NCBI GenBank assembly: GCA_038249195.1 | Contig: JBBRWM010000002.1 | Span: forward strand, 62,001 to 126,000 | Source: JAOUEA01 sp038249195 | Lineage (GTDB): Bacteria; Actinomycetota; UBA4738; HRBIN12 | Direction: 5' to 3' | Length of the DNA: 64,000 bases | Part shown: piece after piece, positions 42,682 through 51,655 of the stretch | How positions within the stretch are numbered: the first letter of the stretch is position 1 | Layout: each line of letters begins with the position of its first letter | Program-made: the position numbers and the translations under genes | Notes under the pieces: generated by a model | The model's database searches: none | The model's input: the letters and a program-made list of their open reading frames with translations, nothing else | Told to the model about the DNA's origin: nothing

Positions 42682-44938
42682 GCGAGCTTCGGACGACGCG
42701 TGGTGTCTCTGTCATTGGCTTGCGCTCCAGGATCGGGACCAGCAGCACCGGAATCTTCGCGCGTTGGACGACTTCCTCGGCCACGCTTCCGAGTAGCAAC
42801 CGTTCCACGCTTCCCCGGCCATGTGTGGCGATCATGATCAGGTCGGCGGCGAACTCGGCTGCAGTGTCCAAGATGGCGTCCGTCGCCTCGGCGCGCACAA
42901 GGTTCGATCCGACGCTGAGATTCTCGAGTTCAGATCGCTTGGCGATGGCGGCGAGGTAACGTTCCATCTCTCGGTATCGAGCCTTCCCACCAACCTGTTC
43001 GCTTCCATGGGCCAACATGAGCGATCCCGAGAAGCGACCTGCGAACGAGGCGGCGAACGGCAAGACTCGCTCGGCTTCGGCTGAGCCATCCAGGCTCACG
43101 ACGATCCGACCCAACGCCGGGAGCGCCACCGTCGGTTCTAGCGCGGGGACGACGAGGACTGGGCGATGGGCGCCCCGAGTCACGTTCTCTGTCACGCTGC
43201 CCAAGATCCGACGCTTCGGTCCGGAGTGCCCGTGCGTGCTCATCACGATCAGCCCGACGTCCTCGGCGTGTGCCACGTCGCAGATCATGTCCGAGACGGC
43301 TCCCCCTGACGTGACCGACCCTACTTCGACACCTATCTCCAGCAGATCCGCCGTGACACGGTCGAGTTGAGCGGTGCCCTCACCATCGGTAACGGTCATC
43401 AGCAGGACGGAGTCTCGGAATGCCTGCGCGATCGCGGTTGCCACTGGGAGTGACCGCTCTCCGAAGGCGGAGCCATCGAGCGGAACGAGCACCTTTGCTG
43501 ACTCTCGGTCGGCTTCTAACCGCTGCAAGACATCGGGCGTCGACATGATCACGCCGCGTTCCACGACCGTGCCCACCCGCTCCTCAACGGGCGAAGGCTC
43601 ACCGAGGCGCCTGCGGAAGTAGCCGAGCAACAGATACAACAGCGGCAGAAGGATCGCGTAGACCCAGACGCCGTCCGCGAACCGTTCCCAGAACACCACC
43701 AGCGTGCCGATCGTGGCGAGTCCGGCTGCGGCGATGGTTCCGACGAACTGGGCCATCGACCGTCCGGCTTCGCCCTCTCGGATGCGCCGCGCCAGGCGTT
43801 TGGAGGCCGCCCATCCGGTCATGCTGAGCAAGATGAACACCCCCGCCGCATACACGGCGAGGTAGGTCTTCTCATCCGTGCCAAGCAGGACGAAGCTCGC
43901 GGACACGATGGTGACCTCGATCCATACCGGCGCCCCCGCGACACCGAATCGGTTGAGCGTGGCGAGCCGCGGCGGAAGATAGCGTCTCAGCCGGAGCCCA
44001 ACGAAGAGGTTCTGGAGGCCGAGCGCGCTGGCGGCGGCGGCGGACAGGAGGACCGCGACACCCACGATCGTCCCCAGCACGGCGATCGGCTCCGGGAGTA
44101 GTCGGTCCATCGTCTGCGTGAAGACCGAGACCTCTTGGTTCCCCGGGTTCGACAGCGCCAAGATGGCGGGCCCGACGACGAGCATCGCGATCGAGGTCGT
44201 CCCCATGATGATCAGGAGGCTTCCGAAGGCCTTCCGGCTTTGCTCTGCTCTCGTCCCCGAATAGGCGGGCACCAGGTTCGCGAACACTTCGATCCCCGTC
44301 ATCACTGCCAGGATCCGGGCGAACCCACCAAGTGTGTATCGAAGGTACCGGGGCGAGAAGGCCTTGAGATCCAGGCTGGGGAGGTGGAACCCTAGGCGGA
44401 CGATCGTGGTCACGACCATGACCCACAGGAGGATCAACGCACCCCCGGTCGCGGGACCGAACGTCCGAGCGACCGTTCGGGGCCCACGGTTCACTAACCA
44501 GCCGGTGAGCACGCTGAAGCCCACCGCTACCGCCGTTCGAAGCTGGATCCCCAGCAAGCTGTTGTTCAAGCCGGGGAACCGGTCAGCGATGAACGTCACG
44601 AGCGCCGCGATGCTGACGGCAAACGTCAGGGTGTACTCGACGAACGTGATCCCAGCGTTCACCTTCACGGCCGGAGGCCCGAACTCTTCTTCCGAAAGGC
44701 CGCTGCCGCCGCTCCCGTCCGTGACCCACCTCATCACCAGCCGATACATCGCGGAGACCGTCGCGATCGTGAGGACGACGAGCCAGATGCTCGCTCCGAA
44801 GGTGACGGCCGCCACCCCCGCTGGGACGATCAACGCCAGGAATGGTCCGAAGACGTACAGGGGCGAAGTCGCAGGATCTCCGCCGCCCGCGAGTGCCCCT
44901 TCGAGCGGCGTCGACAGCTTTCTGGAGACGGCGGTCAC
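42674..44938 (-). CDS. APC-type permease fused to two UspA domains
   Basis: 754 residues. An amino-acid/polyamine permease domain with about 12 membrane helices (about 25-440). Two tandem universal stress domains follow (about 455-600 and 605-750). Both keep the ATP-binding loop: MSTHGHSGPKRRILGSVT and IATHGRGSVERLLLGSV. Known APC-Usp fusions are thought to be regulated by nucleotide binding; the substrate is not clear. The GTG at 44938 lies 9 bases after TAGGGT (44948-44953, minus strand), no ribosome site. A 12-bp inverted repeat lies further upstream. Confidence 0.85.
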   Translation of the reverse strand: MTAVSRKLSTPLEGALAGGGDPATSPLYVFGPFLALIVPAGVAAVTFGASIWLVVLTIATVSAMYRLVMRWVTDGSGGSGLSEEEFGPPAVKVNAGITFVEYTLTFAVSIAALVTFIADRFPGLNNSLLGIQLRTAVAVGFSVLTGWLVNRGPRTVARTFGPATGGALILLWVMVVTTIVRLGFHLPSLDLKAFSPRYLRYTLGGFARILAVMTGIEVFANLVPAYSGTRAEQSRKAFGSLLIIMGTTSIAMLVVGPAILALSNPGNQEVSVFTQTMDRLLPEPIAVLGTIVGVAVLLSAAAASALGLQNLFVGLRLRRYLPPRLATLNRFGVAGAPVWIEVTIVSASFVLLGTDEKTYLAVYAAGVFILLSMTGWAASKRLARRIREGEAGRSMAQFVGTIAAAGLATIGTLVVFWERFADGVWVYAILLPLLYLLLGYFRRRLGEPSPVEERVGTVVERGVIMSTPDVLQRLEADRESAKVLVPLDGSAFGERSLPVATAIAQAFRDSVLLMTVTDGEGTAQLDRVTADLLEIGVEVGSVTSGGAVSDMICDVAHAEDVGLIVMSTHGHSGPKRRILGSVTENVTRGAHRPVLVVPALEPTVALPALGRIVVSLDGSAEAERVLPFAASFAGRFSGSLMLAHGSEQVGGKARYREMERYLAAIAKRSELENLSVGSNLVRAEATDAILDTAAEFAADLIMIATHGRGSVERLLLGSVAEEVVQRAKIPVLLVPILERKPMTETPRVVRSSPR

Positions 44939-44984
44939 GGTCGCAGAACCCTAGCCCACGACGAGTACGGCCGCGACCTCGGAT

Positions 44985-45021
44985 AGGCTCGATTCGGTGG
45001 CCATCCGATCGAATCGAGCCT
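44985..45021. repeat. 12-bp perfect inverted repeat upstream of the permease
   Basis: AGGCTCGATTCG (44985-44996) and its exact complement (45010-45021) are separated by 13 bases. It lies about 30 bases upstream of the permease -10. Could be an operator, a relic of a lost element, or a terminator toward the plus strand (a CTTCTTGTC run follows). The rest of 44939-45181 is not coding in any frame I can support. Confidence 0.5.
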
Positions 45022-45181
45022 GCCCGTCTTCTTGTCCGATGCCCTTTCGCCGGTCGCCTAGGCCAACGAAGAGATGATGTTGGTGCCGGTGCTCGCTGGT
45101 GCGGGACGCTGGCAGGAAGATCGCCCTGACGGCCGCACGCGGCCGGTAGGTCCGGTCGGGACCACAGGAGGGGAGACCGAG

Positions 45182-46050
45182 ATGGATCCGATCGCCGATG
45201 TTGCATCGAAGCTCGAAGCGAAGACCGCCTCGTTCGTCAAGGCATATCGCCTGGCCGGGGCCGCCACCGGGATCGAGCGCGGAGACTCGCTTCGGGCGGC
45301 GAGCGACCGGGTACGGCCGCTAGATTCCTGTCCGACGAGCTGGATCTGGCCTCGCTCCCTCCGACGGTGTGGGCCGAAGGGGGACTCTGGTCGAGCGTCG
45401 AGGATCTGAGCCGCTGGCTCTCCTTCCAGTTCCGGGAGGACGGGGCAGGGCGGCAGGGGTCGCAGATCCTGGCGGGCGAGACGGTGAAGGAGATGCACAA
45501 GGCCCGCTACCTGGGTGACGACGCCTGGACAGCGGCCTTTTGCATCTCCTGGTACGCGGCCCGCAAGGACGAGGTGATCTGGATCCAGCACGCCGGCGGC
45601 CTGAACGGCTTCATCACGAACATCTGCTTCAACCCGAAGGAGAGGGTGGGGGCGATCGTGCTGTTGAACGGGATCGCCGACGCGGCCGTGCTCTCGCTGG
45701 AGCTCGCGGCGATCGCTCGCGACGCTGTGCGTGAAGCGGCGATCGCGATCGAGCCCGCCGCCCCGATGCCGCCCGCCTATCGCGACTTGCTGGGGATGTA
45801 CGTGGACGAGGAGCAAGCGATGATCGCGCGGTTGGAGTGGCGACGGGGCGCTCCAGATCGTCGACCCGGACGAGGAGGCGTGGCGTCCTACCCTCGTGCC
45901 GACGGAGGACCCCGACGTGTTCTTGATCTCACCTGGCGTGCGGGAATCGGGCGAGCGAGTGACGTTCAGCAGACGCGCCGACGGCAGGGTTACCTCGATG
46001 TTCCTGGCGGTCGCCACGATGATCCGCTTCGGTCCCGTGGGCCCAGATTG
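45182..46050 (+). pseudogene. Broken beta-lactamase-like serine hydrolase
   Basis: The ATG at 45182 (AGGAGGGGAGA upstream) starts MDPIADVASKLEAKTASFV and AYRLAGAATGI, a typical N-terminus of class C-like hydrolases. The next part then jumps to DELDLASLPPTVWAEGGLW and SSVEDLSRWLSFQF, which belongs far later in the fold. The SxxK and YxN segments in between are missing. Near 45838 a further one-base shift is needed to reach GALQIVDPDEEAWRPTLVP and the stop at 46050. Two lesions and no active site: a pseudogene. Confidence 0.75.
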
Positions 46051-46060
46051 AGGGCACGGG

Positions 46061-46552
46061 TCACTCCGCGAGCTCTCGACCGATCTCGTCCGCCCATCCG
46101 CTGATGGCGCTCCAATCGCGGAAGTCGCCTTCGGGCGCCCCCATGGCCTTCACCATCATGCGTTCGCTGAACGCGAGCTTGCTGGGGTCCAACGAGCCGA
46201 AGAACATCCGGTGACCCATCGGCCGCAGAGTCTCGGTCAGCTCGGCGAGCTGCCTCGGCTGCTCCTCGTCGTCGTGGACCTGCCTCCCCAACGGTCCGCT
46301 GCTGAAGAGCCAGACAGGCATGTCCCCGAGCGCCTCGGCGTTGCCCTTCGCGAACCCCGTCGCCTCCATCATCCAAGACCCAGCGTAGACCGCGCTCCCC
46401 AGCACGATCGCATTGACGCCGCTCAGGTCGGTGACATCGCCCACGCGCATGGCAATGGCCTCGAGCCCGAGCTGCTGGAGCCGGTCCGCGATGGCCTGGC
46501 CGATGCCTTCAGTGGAGCCGTGTTTGCTCGCGATCGCCACGATCACCCGCAT
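46061..46552 (-). CDS. Flavodoxin domain protein (HemG-like)
   Basis: 163 residues with the FMN-binding loop near the start, VIVAIASKHGSTEGIGQAIA, and IVLGSAVYAGSW, PVWLFSSGPLG and MFFGSLDPSKL as in menaquinone-dependent protoporphyrinogen oxidase-like flavodoxins. Its role as HemG is unproven here. GGGAGG lies upstream of the ATG. It is convergent with the broken hydrolase, 10 bases away. Confidence 0.82.
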   Translation of the reverse strand: MRVIVAIASKHGSTEGIGQAIADRLQQLGLEAIAMRVGDVTDLSGVNAIVLGSAVYAGSWMMEATGFAKGNAEALGDMPVWLFSSGPLGRQVHDDEEQPRQLAELTETLRPMGHRMFFGSLDPSKLAFSERMMVKAMGAPEGDFRDWSAISGWADEIGRELAE

Positions 46553-46634
46553 GGAGGCAGCCTCCCAGCTCGTCGACTCGGATAGCGCGGTCCGTTGTCC
46601 TCACCCCATGGTGTGGCCTCGGATGGGTTCTCGC

Positions 46635-46652
46635 GGGGGCCGATGTGCCCCC
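46635..46652. repeat. Hairpin in the flavodoxin - DinB intergenic region
   Basis: A perfect 6-bp G/C stem with a 6-base loop in the 236 bases between the flavodoxin start and the DinB-like stop. No U tract. No gene seen in 46553-46788; a terminator of the DinB-like gene or nothing. Confidence 0.3.
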
Positions 46653-46788
46653 TGGCGGAGGGACCATCGCGGCGGTCTGTGAAGCCCACGGTGACGGTCG
46701 CGCGGTGTGTGCTATCCGCTCAGCGACGAGGGACGTCCCGAACCGACCGCGGGAAGGCGATCTGGGCTCCGCTGGAGTCCTCGCGGGG

Positions 46789-47244
46789 TCAGCCAAGAGA
46801 TCGGAGTGCGGCCTCGACTTCGTCGAGGTGCTCGGCCCGGTGCGTCGCGCGCACCGCGTAGAGAGGACTGTCCGGATCGCGCGGCCAGAGTCGATCGGGG
46901 GGAAGCGTCGCCACACGCGCGTCGGTCTCCTCGGCGATGCTGAGCGCCAGCCGAGCGCACTCGAGCGGCGGGATCGCGTGGATCAGCGGGCGTGAGGCGT
47001 CGTTGATCCAGTCCACGTCCTCCGGCTCCGTGTCGGAGGGCGAGAACGGGATCCCGCGAGCAAGCTTGCCCGCGAGCGAGAGCATCCGGCCGTCCCAGAA
47101 CGCGATGTGGCCGAGCACGGCGGCGACCGTCCAGTACTCGTTCACCGGCGCGACGAGATCGTCCTCGTCCAGTCTCTCGATGAGCCCACGGAGCCGCTCA
47201 CGCTCTGCGGTATTCCGACCGATGTACGAGCGATCCTCCACCAT
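46789..47244 (-). CDS. DinB-like / mycothiol-transferase-fold protein
   Basis: 151 residues of four-helix DinB type. The metal-binding histidines are in AAVLGHIAFWD and RATHRAEHLDEVEA. Such proteins act as thiol-dependent S-transferases or detoxifying enzymes. The ATG lies 8 bases after TATCGT (47253-47258 on the minus strand) without a ribosome site. Divergent from the antiporter gene. Confidence 0.8.
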   Translation of the reverse strand: MVEDRSYIGRNTAERERLRGLIERLDEDDLVAPVNEYWTVAAVLGHIAFWDGRMLSLAGKLARGIPFSPSDTEPEDVDWINDASRPLIHAIPPLECARLALSIAEETDARVATLPPDRLWPRDPDSPLYAVRATHRAEHLDEVEAALRSLG

Positions 47245-47355
47245 GGCTCCAGACGATACCCGCCGACGGGCAGGATGCCGAGCCGGAGTGCCTCCGTTCG
47301 CCGACAGCCCCGCGTGCGAGGATGTGGACCGGTCGGACGCGGATGGGCGGTACCG

Positions 47356-48621
47356 GTGAGTGAGTCCCAGATCTTCCTCGGACTCGGGCTAATCCTCGCG
47401 CTGGCGGTGGCCTGCCAGGTGGTGGCGGCCCGGCTGAGGTTGCCGGCGATCGTCCTGCTGCTGCCCGTCGGATTCGTCGCCGGCGCGCTGACGGACGCGG
47501 TGAACGCGAACAAGCTCCTCGGCTCGACCTTCGCGCCGATGGTGGACCTCGCGGTCGCGATCGTGCTGTTCGACGGGGGCCTCGAGCTCGTGTTCAAGGA
47601 GCTCGAGGGCCACAGCCAGCGAGTGGTCCGCCGCCTGATCGGGCTCGGGGTCCCCATCACGTGGGGGTGCGCCGCCGCCCTCGCCGCGCTGCTCCTCGGC
47701 TTCCCGCGGGACACGGCCCTGATGCTGGGAGCGATCCTGATCGTGTCGGGGCCCACGGTAGTCGCCCCGTTGTTGAGGCTCGCGCGGCCCGGCAAACGCC
47801 TGAGCACGATCCTCGGGTGGGAGAGCACGACGATCGACCCCATCGGGGCGATCATCGGCGCCCTCATGTTCCAGTTCATCGACTCGGGTGCGTCAGTGCA
47901 TCCGCCGCACGGGTTCGTGGAGTTCCTCGCCAACGTCGCGATCGGCCTCGTCGGCGCCGCGGTCGGGCTGCTGATCGTGTGGCTCGTGACGAACAAGGTC
48001 CGCATCTCGGTCGCGCTCACCACGCAGGTGCTGATCGCGACCGTCGTCGCGGTGGCCGCGGCATGTGATGCCGTGCGCTCGAGCACAGGGCTGATCGCGG
48101 CGATCGCGATGGGCGTGGTCCTCGCGAACCGACCTGGGTGGCTCGCCATCGGCGAGCATCGGCCGTTCTTTCGGACCATCGTGCAGCTGCTGATCGGACT
48201 GCTGTTCATCTCGATCTCGGCCACGGTGAGCCCCGCCTCCGTCGCTGCAGTGTTCTGGCCGACCCTCGCGCTCGTGCTTTGCCTGGTGTTGATCGTGCGA
48301 CCGATCGTGGCCGCCGTCGCCACCGTACGCACCGACCTGTCGAGGAAGGAGCGGGCCTTCATCGGCTGGATGGATCCGCGCGGCATCGTCGCGGCCGCGA
48401 CGGCGGCGTCGTTCGGGGCCTCACTCGCGTCCGACGGGGTCGGGCACGCCGCCGACCTGCTCCCGGCGACCTTCGTCGTGATCGCCGGGACGGTGACGGT
48501 CTACGGCCTCACGGCGGTGCCGTTCGCGCGCCTCTTGCGCCTCGAAGGGCCCTCGGGCACCGACGCTCCCGCTCCCGATACCAGCGCGACCGAAGGGGGA
48601 CCGGCGTCTCCTCCCGAGTGA
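47356..48621 (+). CDS. CPA1-type cation/proton antiporter
   Basis: 421 residues with about 12 membrane helices and a hydrophilic tail (about 395-421). Motifs LFDGGLELVFKELEGH and GWESTTIDPIGAIIGAL, which carries the Asp expected in the transport site, match Na+(K+)/H+ antiporters. The GTG at 47356 gives a start just before the first helix (SQIFLGLGLILALAVACQ); the longer frame upstream is antisense to the DinB-like gene. Confidence 0.88.
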   Translation: MSESQIFLGLGLILALAVACQVVAARLRLPAIVLLLPVGFVAGALTDAVNANKLLGSTFAPMVDLAVAIVLFDGGLELVFKELEGHSQRVVRRLIGLGVPITWGCAAALAALLLGFPRDTALMLGAILIVSGPTVVAPLLRLARPGKRLSTILGWESTTIDPIGAIIGALMFQFIDSGASVHPPHGFVEFLANVAIGLVGAAVGLLIVWLVTNKVRISVALTTQVLIATVVAVAAACDAVRSSTGLIAAIAMGVVLANRPGWLAIGEHRPFFRTIVQLLIGLLFISISATVSPASVAAVFWPTLALVLCLVLIVRPIVAAVATVRTDLSRKERAFIGWMDPRGIVAAATAASFGASLASDGVGHAADLLPATFVVIAGTVTVYGLTAVPFARLLRLEGPSGTDAPAPDTSATEGGPASPPE

Positions 48622-48661
48622 TGGGGGCCGCCCATCGCTCCGCCGCGGGGCCGCGCGCCCC
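48620..48661. terminator. Two hairpins between the antiporter and the ECF-operon membrane gene
   Basis: A 6-bp stem with 5-base loop (48620-48636, overlapping the antiporter stop) and a 5-bp stem with 5-base loop (48647-48661) in the convergent gap. No U tracts. Position suggests shared termination. Confidence 0.35.
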
Positions 48662-48710
48662 GGGCTCCCCGAAGGAGTGGGGATGCGTCGCTCTCCGTTG
48701 CTTGGCGATC

Positions 48711-49505
48711 TCATGTCCCGGGGGTGCCCCCGTTCACGTGCTTCACGTACTGGCGGGTGTGCTCCGCCCAGAGGCGGATCGACCGCTCACTGAGCCGGAA
48801 GTTGCTGAACGATCCGTCGCTGTACATCACTGCTGCGTCCTTCGGATAGGTCGACGATACCCACCCGGCGAAGGGCTCCCACACCTGTGGCGAGAACCTG
48901 TCGATCGGAAGGGAACCCGGCCCCGTGCCCGCGATCTTCCCATCACGAACGATGAGATCGAGGGAGGCGCCGCGATAGGGCCCGAGTCCCATCTCATCGG
49001 ATCTGAGCCCCTGCCAGTCGTACGTGCAGCGAACGACGGTTTCGGAGCCGACGGCCGTCGCCCGACAGGAGTGAAGGATCTGCTCGTTGCCCGTTGCCTC
49101 GTTCCAGGCCAACTGGAGCCGCAGGCCTTTCCTAGAGCCGGGCGTGAACGCCCCATCCGCTCCGATGAGCCCCGTCAGATCGGCGTCGTCGGCCACATAG
49201 GTCATCGCTCGCGCCAGATCGTGGGCGCCATACGCCCTGAAGAAGCCGTCGGCGATCTTCAGGGCCAGGGGGTCCGCCGGGATCACCGTCGATGGTTCGA
49301 CGGCAGGGGTGGTCGAGTCGTCGTTCGGGCGTGTCGCCACGAATAGCGCGAGCGCCGCCGCGCAGATCGCGACCGCTACCGCGTACGCGCCGACCTTCCG
49401 CGTGTGCGCCGTCCTGCGTTGTCGTCGTTCCTGCTCGGTCCATGCGTCCTGGTCGGGATCGATCTGGTTCGTGGTCATCTCGAACACCTCTTTGAGTTCA
49501 GTCAT
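48711..49505 (-). CDS. Membrane protein coupled to the ECF sigma factor
   Basis: 264 residues from the ATG at 49505, with AGGAGGTG just upstream and an 8-base overlap with the sigma gene, so translation is coupled. Cytoplasmic Arg/Gln-rich N-terminus (about 1-38), one helix (VGAYAVAVAICAAALALFVA), then an outer NTF2/SnoaL-like domain (LALKIADGFFRAYGAHDLA). By position it may be the anti-sigma factor or a sensor, but the N-terminus lacks the zinc HxxxCxxC motif of ZAS anti-sigmas. Confidence 0.75.
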   Translation of the reverse strand: MTELKEVFEMTTNQIDPDQDAWTEQERRQRRTAHTRKVGAYAVAVAICAAALALFVATRPNDDSTTPAVEPSTVIPADPLALKIADGFFRAYGAHDLARAMTYVADDADLTGLIGADGAFTPGSRKGLRLQLAWNEATGNEQILHSCRATAVGSETVVRCTYDWQGLRSDEMGLGPYRGASLDLIVRDGKIAGTGPGSLPIDRFSPQVWEPFAGWVSSTYPKDAAVMYSDGSFSNFRLSERSIRLWAEHTRQYVKHVNGGTPGT

Positions 49506-50019
49506 GCGCACCTCCTGGCGTGGATCTCAGGGCGGTACGTCCTTGGGAGGCGAGGGCTCGCACGGTCGATGGACGGATGCCCATGATCCGGGCCGCCTCG
49601 CCGGAGTCGTAGCCGTACAGATCGAGCAGGACGAGGGCGGCGCGCTGGCGCGGCGCCAGTTCGAGCAACATGCGGCGAACGTCTTCCCGGAGGTCGATCT
49701 CGTCGAACGGGTCGTGCGACGGGATGGGGGCCACCAGTCTCCGTGTGGCTCGGCGTGCGGCGCGCGCCCGCATCCGAGACCCGTTCATCGCCACGCGGAA
49801 CAGGTAGGCCGTGGGGTCCTCGATCCGTTCGATCGAGTCCCAGCGTTCCCACAACTTCAGGAAAGCGTCCTGCATCAGCTCGGCAGCGTCGGCCCGGTTC
49901 CCGGTCACGAAGTACAGCGCCTTGAACACCTTGCGGTGCTCCTCGGCGAAGAACGTCGAGAAGTCGGCCGGGGACGTGGCCCGGTCGGGAAGCTGGATGA
50001 TGTCGCCCTCTGCCTGCAT
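49498..50019 (-). CDS. ECF-type RNA polymerase sigma factor
   Basis: 173 residues. Region 2 (about 20-95) includes DAAELMQDAFLKLWERWDSI and DPTAYLFRVAMNGSR. Region 4 (about 115-165) includes LELAPRQRAALVLLDLYGY and SGEAARIMGIRPSTVRALA. Subgroup not assigned. The ATG at 50019 has GGAAGG close upstream. The co-translated membrane protein follows. A 15-base palindrome (50036-50050) lies just upstream. Confidence 0.9.
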   Translation of the reverse strand: MQAEGDIIQLPDRATSPADFSTFFAEEHRKVFKALYFVTGNRADAAELMQDAFLKLWERWDSIERIEDPTAYLFRVAMNGSRMRARAARRATRRLVAPIPSHDPFDEIDLREDVRRMLLELAPRQRAALVLLDLYGYDSGEAARIMGIRPSTVRALASQGRTALRSTPGGAHD

Positions 50020-50035
50020 CGCCTTCCTAGATGCC

Positions 50036-50050
50036 GCCGCGGGCCGCGGC
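50036..50050. repeat. 15-base GC palindrome upstream of the ECF sigma gene
   Basis: GCCGCGG-G-CCGCGGC is exactly symmetric. It lies 17-31 bases from the sigma ATG and could be an operator or a hairpin in the leader. Confidence 0.4.
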
Positions 50051-50078
50051 GCTTAGCGAACGGTGCGGATCACGGAAA

Positions 50079-50102
50079 GGAACCACAGTCCTCCACGACG
50101 TC
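50079..50102 (+). promoter_or_regulatory. ECF-type promoter candidate facing the glycan cluster
   Basis: GGAAC (50079-50083) and CGTC (50099-50102) separated by 15 bases match the general ECF sigma pattern (GGAAC, about 16 bases, CGTC). It points at the glycosyltransferase gene at 50353. The 50020-50352 gap holds this, the palindrome and no readable gene. No such pattern was seen facing the sigma gene. Confidence 0.35.
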
Positions 50103-50352
50103 TCGCGTGTCCAGGCGTGAGAGTCCACCGAACGATCCCGGCTTGACGGATCCGGGGCGGCGGCCCACGTGGTCCATGTGGTGATCCGGTTGCGACGGCC
50201 GGCCTCCCCGCTCCAGGCATCCCGGCATCGCTTGTGGGACAAGGCGTCCGAGCCCGCGCTCCGATCCCGCACTTCCGAGGAGCGAAGGCGCTCGGTCTCA
50301 GAACCTCGTGCCTCGTGCTATCGAAGAAGTAGCAGCGAAGGAGATGAAGGCC

Positions 50353-51480
50353 ATGGATCCGCTCAGCGTCTGTTTCGTGGGTACCTATCCGCCGACTCGC
50401 TGCGGACTGGCCACCTTCACGCGATCGCTGATCGAGGGCATCACAGCCGGCGACGCGCGCGTGCGCCCCGGCGTCATCCGCGTCGTCGAGGGTCCGGCAC
50501 CCCCTCGTCTGCCCGAAGTCGTCGCCGACTGGTCGTTCGCCCACCGGAGCTCGCGCGCCGACGCCATCAGGAGGATGCGGGGCTTCGACGTCGCCGTGAT
50601 GCAACACGAGTACGGCATCTACCCCGGACGCGACGGTGCCGGCGTCGTGGACTTCCTGCGCGCATGTCCGATCCCGGTGATCACGGTGCTGCACACGGTG
50701 CTGACCGAGCCTCGCGCCCACCAGCGCAGGGTGCTGCAGCGCGTGCTTGAGCTCTCCCAGCTCGTGGTTGTGCCCACGCGGGCCGCTCGGAGCCGCCTGC
50801 TCCTCGCTCACGGGATCGCCCCCGATCGGGTGGCGGTGGTCGCGCACGGCGCGGTGCCGAACATCGGCCCATCGCGGCCGTCTCGTGCCCAGCCAACGGT
50901 TCTCACCTGGGGGCTGATCGGACCGGGCAAGGGCCTCGAGCATGGCATCGCCGCGATGGCGGGCCTTGCCGGCCTCCAGCCGCAGCCCGTCTACGTGATC
51001 GCGGGCCAGACGCACCCGAAGGTCGCGGCTCGTATCGGAGAGCGCTACCGCGAGCGGCTCGAGAAGCAGGCCGCCGACCTGGGGCTCCTGGAGCGCGTGA
51101 TCTTCGAGGACCGATACCTCGACGGACCCTCGCTCCGAGCGCTCGTTCGCTCGGCCGACGTCGTCTTGCTGCCGTATGGATCGCGCGAGCAGGTCTGCTC
51201 GGGCGTCCTCGTCGAAGCGGTGTCGGCCGGCAAGCCCGTCGTGGCCACGGCGTTCCCCCACGCGGTGGAACTCCTCGCGAGCGCGTGCGGGATCGTGGTG
51301 CCTCACGACGATCCGGTGGCGATCGCCAGGGCGTTGAGACGCCTCCTCACCGATCGCGACCTTGCCGCGTCCATGCGGGCCCAGGCGCGCGCGGAGGCAC
51401 GGCGGCTCGACTGGCGCTCGATCGGCGGCGAGTACCTGCGGTTGATCGAGCGCGCGTTCGCTGGTCGCAGCGTCGCCTGA
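50353..51480 (+). CDS. GT4-family glycosyltransferase
   Basis: 375 residues, GT-B fold. The N-terminal nucleotide-free half begins VCFVGTYPPTRCGLATFTRSL, and the C-terminal half has LIGPGKGLEHGIAAMAGL, YVIAGQTHPKVAARIGERY and the donor loop YGSREQVCSGVLVEAVSAGKP. It is closely related to the GT part of the fusion gene at 54369 (both start with a YPPxRCG motif). Start is the ATG at 50353 (AAGGAG 9 bases upstream); the ATG at 50344 abuts that site. A strong hairpin follows the stop. Confidence 0.88.
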   Translation: MDPLSVCFVGTYPPTRCGLATFTRSLIEGITAGDARVRPGVIRVVEGPAPPRLPEVVADWSFAHRSSRADAIRRMRGFDVAVMQHEYGIYPGRDGAGVVDFLRACPIPVITVLHTVLTEPRAHQRRVLQRVLELSQLVVVPTRAARSRLLLAHGIAPDRVAVVAHGAVPNIGPSRPSRAQPTVLTWGLIGPGKGLEHGIAAMAGLAGLQPQPVYVIAGQTHPKVAARIGERYRERLEKQAADLGLLERVIFEDRYLDGPSLRALVRSADVVLLPYGSREQVCSGVLVEAVSAGKPVVATAFPHAVELLASACGIVVPHDDPVAIARALRRLLTDRDLAASMRAQARAEARRLDWRSIGGEYLRLIERAFAGRSVA

Positions 51481-51512
51481 GCGATCGGCCTCGCGGGACC
51501 CGAGCACGTCGA

Positions 51513-51543
51513 GAACCCCGCGGGCCCTTGCCGAGCGGGGTTC
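51513..51543 (+). terminator. Terminator after the glycosyltransferase
   Basis: GAACCCCGC and GCGGGGTTC form a perfect 9-bp stem with a 13-base loop, 32 bases after the stop. Followed by TCC, not a U run. Confidence 0.6.
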
Positions 51544-51655
51544 CTGCTGCGGTTCAGTTTGACGCATCGGCTCCGGGGGCATAGAACGAAGTACCGGATC
51601 TGCTGTGGTCCGGCGGGCCGCCCCCCTGATCCCGGGGCCCGAAGGAGGGTGTTGT

